DNA of 21,174 nt, taken from JAXGPP01 sp964436865 (lineage in GTDB: Bacteria; Planctomycetota; Planctomycetia; Pirellulales; Thermoguttaceae). The translations under genes and the position numbers were made by a program. The DNA is taken from the NCBI GenBank assembly GCA_964436865.1, contig CAYTFK010000088.1, positions 1-21,174 of the forward strand. Direction: 5' to 3'. The notes beneath the pieces were generated by a model. That model ran no database searches. It was given only the letters and a program-made list of their open reading frames with translations, and was not told the DNA's origin. Shown here one piece after another: positions 6,780 to 13,645 of this stretch; the stretch's first letter is position 1, and each line of letters starts with the position of its first letter.

Positions 6780-7652
6780 ATGAAGAAACTCGTTACCCCT
6801 AAACAGGTCGCCCTCGCCATTGGCGTGTCCGAGTCATCGCTCAAGCGGTGGTGCGACCAGGGCATCATCTCCACCATCCGCACGGGTGGCGGCCATCGAC
6901 GCTTGCCGATCGACGCGGTCGTCGAGTTCCTCCGTACCAACCGGCACCCCTTGGTTCGGCCGGAAGTCCTTGGGCTGCCGACCGCCGTGGGCCAGGGTGA
7001 CAGGGTAATCGAACGGGCAGGCGAGCAGTTCCGCGAGTCTCTACTCGCTGGTGACGAGGAGCAGTGCCGCCGGATCGCTTTCGATTTGTACCTTGCCCGG
7101 CATCGGCTGGCCGTGATCTGCGACCGCGTGCTCGCGTCTGCATTCCACCAGATTGGCGAGGGCTGGCAGTGCGGCGGGGTGGAGGTTTATCAGGAGCGCC
7201 GGGCCTGCGAGATCACGCTCCGCGTGCTAGAGGAACTGCGGCAGGCGCTGCCATCGAATTCCCCTGCCGCCCCCACGGCAATCGGCGGCACCCCGGAAGG
7301 GGATTTCTACAGCTTGCCGGCCAAGATGGTCGAAGTCGTGTTACTCGAATCTGGGTGGAGGGCCCAGTCGCTCGGCTCCTCATTGCCGCTTGCAAGCCTC
7401 CAGTCAGCGATTGCGGCACTTCGCCCGCGATTGTTCTGGCTGAGCGTCTCCCACCTCCCGGACCGACAGGCATTTCTCGAACAGTTTGCTGCCCTCTATC
7501 GGTCCGCCCGCCAGGTCGGCTCGCTGGTAGTAGTCGGGGGGCGAGCGCTCGACGAAGCGCTTCGCACCGAGATGCAGTACTCGGCTTACGGCGACAACCT
7601 GCAACACCTCGAGTCGTTTCTCGGCTCGCTGCCGGAAGCCGTTTCCGCGTAG
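6780..7652 (+). CDS. MerR/CarH-like transcriptional regulator with degenerate B12-binding domain
   Basis: A 290-residue regulator with the LitR/CarH layout. Residues 1-56 are a MerR-type winged helix (TPKQVALAIGVSESSLKRW, then RTGGGHRRLP). Residues about 80-155 match the four-helix cobalamin-cap domain (FHQIGEGWQCGGVEVYQER). Residues about 165-285 match the Rossmann B12-binding domain (LESGWRAQSLGSSLPLASL). Thermus CarH uses W131, H132, E141, H142 and the lower ligand H177. Here the aligned residues are W129, Q130, E139, R140 and Y177, so the Trp and Glu are kept but every His is lost. The ATG at 6780 is chosen because the MerR fold begins there. The 48 residues upstream in frame match nothing, and TATAAT would lie inside them. 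There is no ribosome binding site. It is divergent from a sigma gene, and the shared repeats suggest it binds this region. Confidence 0.85.
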   Translation: MKKLVTPKQVALAIGVSESSLKRWCDQGIISTIRTGGGHRRLPIDAVVEFLRTNRHPLVRPEVLGLPTAVGQGDRVIERAGEQFRESLLAGDEEQCRRIAFDLYLARHRLAVICDRVLASAFHQIGEGWQCGGVEVYQERRACEITLRVLEELRQALPSNSPAAPTAIGGTPEGDFYSLPAKMVEVVLLESGWRAQSLGSSLPLASLQSAIAALRPRLFWLSVSHLPDRQAFLEQFAALYRSARQVGSLVVVGGRALDEALRTEMQYSAYGDNLQHLESFLGSLPEAVSA

Positions 7653-7792
7653 AAGCAGTATAGGGATTGGCGGTCCCACCGGCTTCGCCTCTCGATGGCA
7701 CGCGCAGCGGCGATCTGCCATAATAGCCCTGCACCGAGGCACCCTGGTGCCGCAACGATTTCGCATCCGCCGCTAACGTTAAGGGTCTTGCC
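7653..7792 (+). promoter_or_regulatory. leader of the Gfo/Idh/MocA gene
   Basis: The gap contains CATAAT at 7719-7724 as a possible -10 box with weak TGGCAC 17 bp upstream. It also holds the palindrome TAACGTTA at 7774-7781, and AAGGG at 7781-7785 as the ribosome binding site of the ATG at 7793. No clean terminator for the upstream gene was found. Confidence 0.3.
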
Positions 7793-8995
7793 ATGAACGA
7801 TTTCGCATCGCGACGCTCCTTTCTGCGCTCTGTCGGCCTTGGCTCAGCCGCTTTGGCGGCCGGCGTTTGGGCGGGTGATACACTGGGACAGGACGCCACG
7901 ATCCTCGGAGAGGCTGGTGTGAAAACCGCCGAGCGGCCGAAACGCGAGTGGCGACCGGTTTCCGACCGCAAGATCCGCGTGGGCATTGTGGGTTACGGAG
8001 TCTGCCGGTTCGGCGCGGCTTTCGGGTTTCAGGACCATCCCAACGTAACGGTCGCCGCGGTCAGCGACCTCGTGCCCGAGCAGTGCGCCGCTTTGGCCAA
8101 GGTCTGCCGCTGTGAGAAGGCATACCCTTCGCTGGAAGAAATGGTGAAAGACGACAGCCTGGAGGCGGTGTTCGTGGCGACCGACGCGCCGAGTCACGCC
8201 CGGCATGCGATCGAGGTCCTCAAGCATGGCAAGCACGTGGCTTCGGCAGTGCCGGCGGTATTCGGTTCGCTCGAAGACGCCCAGGAACTCTACGAGACCG
8301 TCAAGGCGAGCGACCGCAAGTACATGCTGTTCGAAACATCGGCATTTCACGAAGCCTGCCACGCGATGCGGCAGATCTACCGCTCCGGCGGGTTCGGCAA
8401 GATGGTCTACAGCGAAGGCGAGTATTACCACTATATGCCCACTCCGATCGCGTCGTTCCGCGACTGGCGGGTCGGCCTGCCTCCCCAATGGTATCCGACG
8501 CATGCCAACGCCTACTACGTGTGCGTGACCGGCGGGAGTTTTACCGAAGTCTCTTGCCAAGGCATGCCGAGCCTCGTCGAGCACCTGAAAGCGGAGAATA
8601 ACCGCTACCGGAATCCATTCGGCACCGAGATCGCGCTGCTGCGCACGAGCGAGGGTGGCATGGCGCGGATGGCCGACAGTTGGGACACGCCGGGCTACGA
8701 GGGCGAGGTGGGGCGAGTGCGCGGGCAGCGGGGCTCGATGACCGGCATGGTTTACCAGGGGTTGGAGAAGAACCTGCCCGACCTGGCTTGCCCGCCGCTG
8801 CCGCCGAGCGTTGCTCCCGGCGGGCACGGCGGTTCGCACGGCCACCTGATGAACGAGTTCGTCACCGCGATCCTCGAAGATCGCAAGCCGCTGGTCGATA
8901 TCGCCCTGGCGCTCAACATGACCGTGGCCGGCATCGTCGCCCATCAGTCGGCGATCAAAGATGGCGAGACGCTGCCGATCCCGCAGTTTGCATAG
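7793..8995 (+). CDS. Tat-exported Gfo/Idh/MocA-family oxidoreductase
   Basis: A 400-residue protein. The ATG has AAGGG 7 nt upstream, and the product starts with a twin-arginine signal (SRRSFLRSVGLGSAALAAG, residues 6-24), so it is exported folded, probably with its cofactor. A Rossmann NAD(P)-binding loop, GIVGYG, lies at residues 64-69, followed by the usual strand/helix order and a C-terminal beta-sheet domain with GGSFTEVSCQG. The normal family motif EKP, whose Lys is used in cofactor binding and catalysis, reads AVP at residues 152-154. Activity may therefore differ or the reaction may use another residue. Relatives act on sugars, inositols and amino sugars, and Tat-exported versions are numerous in Planctomycetes. 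Substrate cannot be assigned. It is convergent with a histidine kinase gene. Confidence 0.88.
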   Translation: MNDFASRRSFLRSVGLGSAALAAGVWAGDTLGQDATILGEAGVKTAERPKREWRPVSDRKIRVGIVGYGVCRFGAAFGFQDHPNVTVAAVSDLVPEQCAALAKVCRCEKAYPSLEEMVKDDSLEAVFVATDAPSHARHAIEVLKHGKHVASAVPAVFGSLEDAQELYETVKASDRKYMLFETSAFHEACHAMRQIYRSGGFGKMVYSEGEYYHYMPTPIASFRDWRVGLPPQWYPTHANAYYVCVTGGSFTEVSCQGMPSLVEHLKAENNRYRNPFGTEIALLRTSEGGMARMADSWDTPGYEGEVGRVRGQRGSMTGMVYQGLEKNLPDLACPPLPPSVAPGGHGGSHGHLMNEFVTAILEDRKPLVDIALALNMTVAGIVAHQSAIKDGETLPIPQFA

Positions 8996-9015
8996 CAGTC
9001 TTCGTCCAGCCGGCA

Positions 9016-9034
9016 GTCTCCGCCCGTGGGAGAC
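9016..9034. terminator. hairpin between convergent genes
   Basis: GTCTCC (9016-9021) and GGAGAC (9029-9034) form a perfect 6-bp stem with a 7-nt loop in the 60-bp gap between two convergent genes. There is no T-run on either side, so it would be a weak or factor-assisted bidirectional terminator. Confidence 0.4.
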
Positions 9035-9055
9035 GCCTCGCGGTCACGTGACGCG

Positions 9056-11068
9056 CTACTCGGGTTCGATGATCGGCAGCTCGACGTTGATCCGCGTGCC
9101 GCGACCCGGTGCGCTGTCGATCGACGCCTGACCCCCGAAGACCTGAGCCCGCTGGCGGATTCCTTCCAACCCGAAGCGGTCGGCGGGGACGTCGTTCGGA
9201 TCGAAGCCGATTCCCCAGTCCTCGATTTCGACGTGGAGCCGCGCGTCCCTCTGGATAACCGCTACGCGAACCAGAGGGCTCTGGCTGTGCCGGCAGGCGT
9301 TGGTGAGCGACTCCTGGACGATGCGAAACACGGCCGACTCCAGCGGCGCGGCAAGGCGGCGGAAGGCGACGTCGTGCCGGAAACGAATGTCGGGACCGCC
9401 GGGCCGGGGCGATTCGCATGCCAGATGCTCGATCGCCGCGATCAGCCCCGCTTCATCGAGGATCGGCGGCCGTACGCCATTGATCAAGGTCCGGGCATCG
9501 TCGATGGCCTGGCTTACCAGCCGCACCGCCGAGTCGAACTGTCCGCGAAGACTGCCATCGTCGGCCGCAATGAGTTCGCGAAGGCTGTCCAGCAGCAGCT
9601 TAGCGCCGACGATCTTCTGAGTCAGGCCGTCGTGAATCTCGTAGGCAATCAACTGCCGGTCGCGCTCGTGTAGGGCTAGCAACCGCTCCAGCCGCTTGTG
9701 CTCGCGCAACACGGCGGCCTCCGCCTCTTTGCGTTCGGTGATGTCGGCATACACCGCCACCCATACGTGGCCAAAGCGCGTCGACTCGAGCGTGGAGATG
9801 CTCGCCCGGCACCAGAAGAGAGTGCCGTCTTTTCTGACGGTGCGGATCTCTCCGCGCCAGCGGCCGTAGCGCTCGAGGGCCGCCGCAAGCGATTGCCGGA
9901 ACGGTTCCGCTTGCGGGGCAACGAGCACGGCCAGCTCTCTGCCGGTCAGTTCGTCGGGGGCATAGCCGAACATCGCATCGCAGGTTGGATTGGTGTAGAT
10001 GATCTGCCGGTCACCGGCCGCGGCAATGGCCACCCCCTCGGCCATATTATTGATTACCTCGCCGCGGAGCCGCAGGGCTTCCTCGGCCTGATGATAAGCG
10101 GTCACATCCATATACATGCCGACCAGGCGCAGCGGCTTCCCCTGGCGGTCGCGGCGAACAACCTTGCCGCGGGCGAGAATCCAGCGCCATTCGCCCGACT
10201 TGGAACGCAGGCGATGAATGTTCTCGTAGAGTGGCGAACGGCCGGCGAGATGGTCCTTGATCGCCCGCCGAACGGCCTCGCGGTCGTCGGGGTGAACGTG
10301 CCGCTGCCACATGAACGGATGGGGCTCAATCTCTTCAGCCGGGTAACCGAGCAATTCGGCCCAATGCCGAACGAAGGTCACCTGGTTGTTCGTCAGGTTC
10401 CAGTCCCATAGTCCGACGTTGGACCCTTCCAGCCCGACTCGCATCCGTTCCTCGTTCTCCCTCACCGCCTGTTCGGCGGTGAGCCGGGCGATCGCGGCGC
10501 CGGCCTGAACCGAGATCGCTTCCAGCGCGTCGCGCGTGGCGGTCGGCACCTCGTCGAGGCTCCGCGATGCCACCGTCAAGCAGGCCACCGGGCGGCCTTC
10601 GTGGTGAATCGGCAGTACGGCCACCGCCCGCAGGCCCTCCTGACGGCACAGCGCAAGGCGGTCGGGGGGCAGTTGATCGCGGTGCGTGTAGAGCGGCACG
10701 CCGGCCATGATATGCAGCGCCTGCGATGTACCCGCCTCGAAACGCTGCGCTGTCGCCACGAAGCTCTCGGAAAGGCCTCGGCTGCCGGCCAGTTCCAGGC
10801 CGCCGTCCTCCGCAGCCAGATAGAAAGCGGCGCCCTCGAATCCCGACATCCGCGTCACTGAATCGAGAAGCGCCTTGATCGCCGCGCTGAGATGGAGCGA
10901 TGCATTCAGCGCGACGGCCAGATCGCGCTGCAAGCGGGCGAATGGCTCGGCCGCTTTGAGCCAATCCGTTCGGTCCGCGCGATCGGCCGACTCCAAGGCG
11001 GCAATCCGCGCCCGCGCCTCGACCAACTCGCGGGTAAGCTGCTCCTTGGACTTCTCCTCGTCACGCAT
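9056..11068 (-). CDS. GAF-PAS-PAS sensor histidine kinase (HisKA_3 type)
   Basis: A 670-residue sensor kinase without transmembrane segments, so it is likely cytoplasmic. The ATG at 11068 has GGGAGG 5 nt upstream and is preferred to the GTG at 11092. A short coiled coil at about residues 1-30 leads to a GAF domain (about 50-195). A PAS of the PAS_3 type follows at about 210-330 (GLWDWNL, HPDDREAVRRA), then a second PAS at about 335-450 (YTNPTCDAMFGY). The dimerisation/phosphoacceptor helix carries H479 in YEIHDGLTQK. The HATPase domain shows an N-box (ESLTNACRHS), DWGIGF and FGLEGIRQRA. This is the NarX/DegS class, which usually phosphorylates NarL-type regulators, but no such regulator gene with a DNA-binding domain lies nearby. 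The signal is unknown; GAF and PAS can hold small ligands or haem. Confidence 0.92.
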   Translation of the reverse strand: MRDEEKSKEQLTRELVEARARIAALESADRADRTDWLKAAEPFARLQRDLAVALNASLHLSAAIKALLDSVTRMSGFEGAAFYLAAEDGGLELAGSRGLSESFVATAQRFEAGTSQALHIMAGVPLYTHRDQLPPDRLALCRQEGLRAVAVLPIHHEGRPVACLTVASRSLDEVPTATRDALEAISVQAGAAIARLTAEQAVRENEERMRVGLEGSNVGLWDWNLTNNQVTFVRHWAELLGYPAEEIEPHPFMWQRHVHPDDREAVRRAIKDHLAGRSPLYENIHRLRSKSGEWRWILARGKVVRRDRQGKPLRLVGMYMDVTAYHQAEEALRLRGEVINNMAEGVAIAAAGDRQIIYTNPTCDAMFGYAPDELTGRELAVLVAPQAEPFRQSLAAALERYGRWRGEIRTVRKDGTLFWCRASISTLESTRFGHVWVAVYADITERKEAEAAVLREHKRLERLLALHERDRQLIAYEIHDGLTQKIVGAKLLLDSLRELIAADDGSLRGQFDSAVRLVSQAIDDARTLINGVRPPILDEAGLIAAIEHLACESPRPGGPDIRFRHDVAFRRLAAPLESAVFRIVQESLTNACRHSQSPLVRVAVIQRDARLHVEIEDWGIGFDPNDVPADRFGLEGIRQRAQVFGGQASIDSAPGRGTRINVELPIIEPE

Positions 11069-11248
11069 CGACGCCTCCCGGTCGGCGGCCACCTTGCTGC
11101 ACGCCCCGAGCAGAGGCGCCAGACATACCAGGATAACGTCGCGACACGGCCATCGACAGTCGCCTGCCCGGCGGGATTTCCAGAGCGCGACGACGATAGT
11201 CGAGAAACGGCCTTTGCACGCCCGTCATCGGCGGTGGTTATGGATCGC

Positions 11249-11267
11249 AAAATACCTCAAGCGGTAT
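11249..11267 (-). terminator. possible weak terminator after the BNR gene
   Basis: On the minus strand, ATACC and GGTAT form a 5-bp stem with a 6-nt loop (11252-11267), followed by a TTTT run (11249-11252). It lies about 35 bp past the stop of the BNR protein gene and upstream of the kinase gene. The stem is short and AT-rich, so confidence is low. The remainder of the 11069-11302 gap shows nothing else clear. Confidence 0.3.
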
Positions 11268-11302
11268 GAAGCTTTACTCCTCCCCGGTGCCGGCGAGCGC
11301 TG

Positions 11303-12685
11303 CTAGGGATTGATCGGTTCCGGGCGCGCAAACTCGCCGGACATGTCGTACGGCAAGCGCCACACCCGGTCTCCTTCCCGGTTGCAGAAGTAAAGCCGTG
11401 AGGGCGAGAACTCGTCGGGGTTCCCGTCGGCCCAGAAGGCGTAGAAGTCGGGTGCGGCATCGACTGGACGCCGGGCGTAAGCATGGTTGAACGGACTGGC
11501 GTGCGTAATATCGCGAATCTTCTGCCATGACGCCCCTTGATCGCGGCTGATCCACGCAACCATCTCACCGCCCGTTCCCCACCGCTGCGGGCCGGTTTCG
11601 GTGGGCGCGATGATTCGCCATTGCCCGTCCGACTCGATGTATAGCGACCCCATGTCGTAGTTGTGGTCGGAGCGCGTAACCTCATGGAACTGCCAGCGAT
11701 CGTCCTTCCAATGGACGATCGTCCAGATCCGCGGATCGCCTTTCGGCCCTGGCTCGTACGAGGCGGAGGTCACCACGAGCACCACTGGATTTCCCTGCTC
11801 GTCGAATTGAATGTCTTTGACGTACACCATCCGGCCTTCGGCCTGGAAATCGCGCACCAGGGCCGGGCAGTGGGTGTCGGCCAGCGGCAGTTCGAGCGGC
11901 TTGCCGTCGACCGTCTGCCATGTCTGACCGAGGTCTTCGGTCTGGGCGAAGTAGAGATTGGTCCGCTGGTCGACATTCCCCTTGGGATGCCAGTTGAAGG
12001 CCGTGATCACCCGACCCTCCCGCTGGTTGCTCACCTGGTAGTGGCCTCCCATGCCGGCGAGTTTCTCCGCCGGCGACCACGTCCGGCCATCGGCGCTGCG
12101 GCTGAAGTAGAGTTCGCGTCCCTTGGTGTACTTGGTAAACAGCAACAGGAAGCCTTTGCCCTCGATCCACCATGGCTGCGGGTAGGTGAATTCGTCGGTG
12201 GCGACCAGCTCGAAAGCGTCGATATCGTACGGCTTCATACTGCGATACTTGAAGCCGGGACGAACGCGACCACGGCCGCTGACGAACACCCAGATGTGCC
12301 CCTGCTCGTCGATCGCGATGCTCGGGTTGTCGTGCGGATCGTTGACGCCTTGCTTGTCGTGCACGATCGTTGGCCGCGGCACCACGCCCCGCTCGTGGTC
12401 GTAATAGGAGACCATCGCCAGCAGGTGGCGCTGCCCCTCCTTCGCGCCGCCATAGACGAAGAACGTCTTCTTGGCCTCTGCCGAGTATACCGCCAGCGGA
12501 GCGTGCTTGGCCGTGTAAGTTCCCAGCCCGCCCGAGTATTTGTCGCCGTACTCGCATTTCTGACCGAGCGTGAACCAGATGCCGCGATAGCCGTCATCTT
12601 TGGCGGCCGGGGCCTGGGCGAGCGCGACGCCGGCGCTGGTGGCAATGGCAACACAGAAAACGGCAACAGACAATCGGCGCATCAT
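11303..12685 (-). CDS. secreted BNR-repeat (BNR_4-type) beta-propeller protein
   Basis: A 460-residue protein. A GGAG ribosome binding site 4-7 nt upstream and a signal peptide (MMRRLSVAVFCVAIATSAGVALAQA) place the start at 12685, or 12682 one codon later. The mature protein has repeated propeller-blade signatures typical of BNR/Asp-box proteins, such as SADGRTWS, TEDLGQTWQ and SRDQGASWQ. It also has the YRGIWFTLGQ start and DNPSIAIDEQGHIWVF stretch seen in BNR_4-type proteins. Such propellers bind or cleave polysaccharides. Some relatives are lyases or hydrolases acting on rhamnose/uronate-containing chains, but I cannot identify catalytic residues. It is the last gene of a minus-strand run of three exported proteins, 87 bp after the ThuA gene, suggesting a role in the same substrate pathway. 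Confidence 0.82.
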   Translation of the reverse strand: MMRRLSVAVFCVAIATSAGVALAQAPAAKDDGYRGIWFTLGQKCEYGDKYSGGLGTYTAKHAPLAVYSAEAKKTFFVYGGAKEGQRHLLAMVSYYDHERGVVPRPTIVHDKQGVNDPHDNPSIAIDEQGHIWVFVSGRGRVRPGFKYRSMKPYDIDAFELVATDEFTYPQPWWIEGKGFLLLFTKYTKGRELYFSRSADGRTWSPAEKLAGMGGHYQVSNQREGRVITAFNWHPKGNVDQRTNLYFAQTEDLGQTWQTVDGKPLELPLADTHCPALVRDFQAEGRMVYVKDIQFDEQGNPVVLVVTSASYEPGPKGDPRIWTIVHWKDDRWQFHEVTRSDHNYDMGSLYIESDGQWRIIAPTETGPQRWGTGGEMVAWISRDQGASWQKIRDITHASPFNHAYARRPVDAAPDFYAFWADGNPDEFSPSRLYFCNREGDRVWRLPYDMSGEFARPEPINP

Positions 12686-12772
12686 GGTCTCCGATTCTCG
12701 CATCGCTTCTCTCATCCCACACTGTCTTTCCCGTTCTACTCGTTTCCGTGCTCCTTGCGAGAACGCCATCCG

Positions 12773-13522
12773 CTACGGCTCCAGACGGGCGGCCCAAGCG
12801 GTGCCGCGGCGGAACAGTTCTCCGGCCCCCGCGTTCTCAAACGCGGCCACGTCGTGCCCCAAAGGACAGTGAAACACGCGACCTTTACCGTACTCGAGCA
12901 CAAACGCCATGGCGTACGGCTTCTGATCCACTTTTGAGGTAGCCGTGGCGAGGACTTTGACAGGCGTATCACCGGCCAGGCACGTGTAGAGTTCGTCGGT
13001 GATCTCGAAAGCCTTCATCCCCTTGGTGATCGGGTGCTCGTGATCGACGATTTCCACCTGGAAGGACCCGTGAGGATCGTGGGCCCGCATTTTCGGATCC
13101 CACACTCGGCCGGCGAGCCTGACGAACTCCGGCCATTCCTGGAAGGCTCCACAAGCGAAGTGGACCAGCACCATGCCGCCCCCCGCGGCCACAAAGTCGG
13201 CCAGCTTCTTCTGGCCCTCCGGTCCGGGCACGGCCGGGTCGTAGTTCTTGAAATGCACGACCACAACATCGTACTTCGAGAGATCTGCCGACGGCAGACG
13301 CTTCAGGTCATCGAGCACGTCGACCGCCAGTCGGGAGTCTTTCTCCAACTGCGCTTTGAGCGCCGGCGTGGTTTCTTGCCATTTGTGCCCGGGGTAGTCC
13401 TCGCCGGTGACGATCAGCACGCGTGCCGATGACTCGGCGGCATCAAGGTTGTGCGCCGCCAGTAGCGCCAACAGGCATGCGGCCGCCGACCCGACGAGGG
13501 TGATGGTCCACGAACGATTCAT
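12773..13522 (-). CDS. secreted ThuA-domain protein
   Basis: A 249-residue protein. The ATG at 13522 is chosen because it gives a signal peptide (about residues 1-28, MNRSWTITLVGSAAACLLALLAAHNLDA). The frame upstream to 13597 is Arg-rich and unlike coding sequence. Residues about 33-245 form a ThuA-like domain (class I glutamine-amidotransferase-like fold). It has the opening LIVTGEDYPGHKWQETTP (36-53), the VLVHFACGAFQEWPEF stretch (118-133), HPITKGM (163-169) and a closing GRVFHCPLGHD (214-224). ThuA is known from trehalose/disaccharide utilisation and has been linked to 3-keto sugar metabolism. Exported ThuA proteins are abundant in Planctomycetes. It sits between the isomerase-like and BNR genes on the same strand with gaps of 123 and 87 bp. 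Confidence 0.88.
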   Translation of the reverse strand: MNRSWTITLVGSAAACLLALLAAHNLDAAESSARVLIVTGEDYPGHKWQETTPALKAQLEKDSRLAVDVLDDLKRLPSADLSKYDVVVVHFKNYDPAVPGPEGQKKLADFVAAGGGMVLVHFACGAFQEWPEFVRLAGRVWDPKMRAHDPHGSFQVEIVDHEHPITKGMKAFEITDELYTCLAGDTPVKVLATATSKVDQKPYAMAFVLEYGKGRVFHCPLGHDVAAFENAGAGELFRRGTAWAARLEP

Positions 13523-13645
13523 GTCTTCGGCCCTTTCTTTACAGCGGCGGTGAGGCACGCTCCGTCTCCTTGATCCACGTTCCCGCGCTCGGTACATAAA
13601 CCTCGATTCGCTCCTCTGCCGGTATGGGCCATCCCTGGAAGCGCG

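Noticed and set aside
7774..7781. TAACGTTA palindrome before the Gfo/Idh/MocA gene as a fourth operator copy
   Set aside because: Only the AACGTT core matches; the flanks of the AAAACGTTCA motif are absent.
11663..12937. 424-codon plus-strand frame over the BNR and ThuA genes
   Set aside because: It is antisense to two genes with signal peptides and family motifs, and has no recognisable domain.
13539..13645. Protein-like tail in another frame after the isomerase-like gene
   Set aside because: A frameshifted C-terminus was considered, but the isomerase already ends with the expected LHRAVFYGDY...LGDLMGFKVI motif, so nothing is missing.
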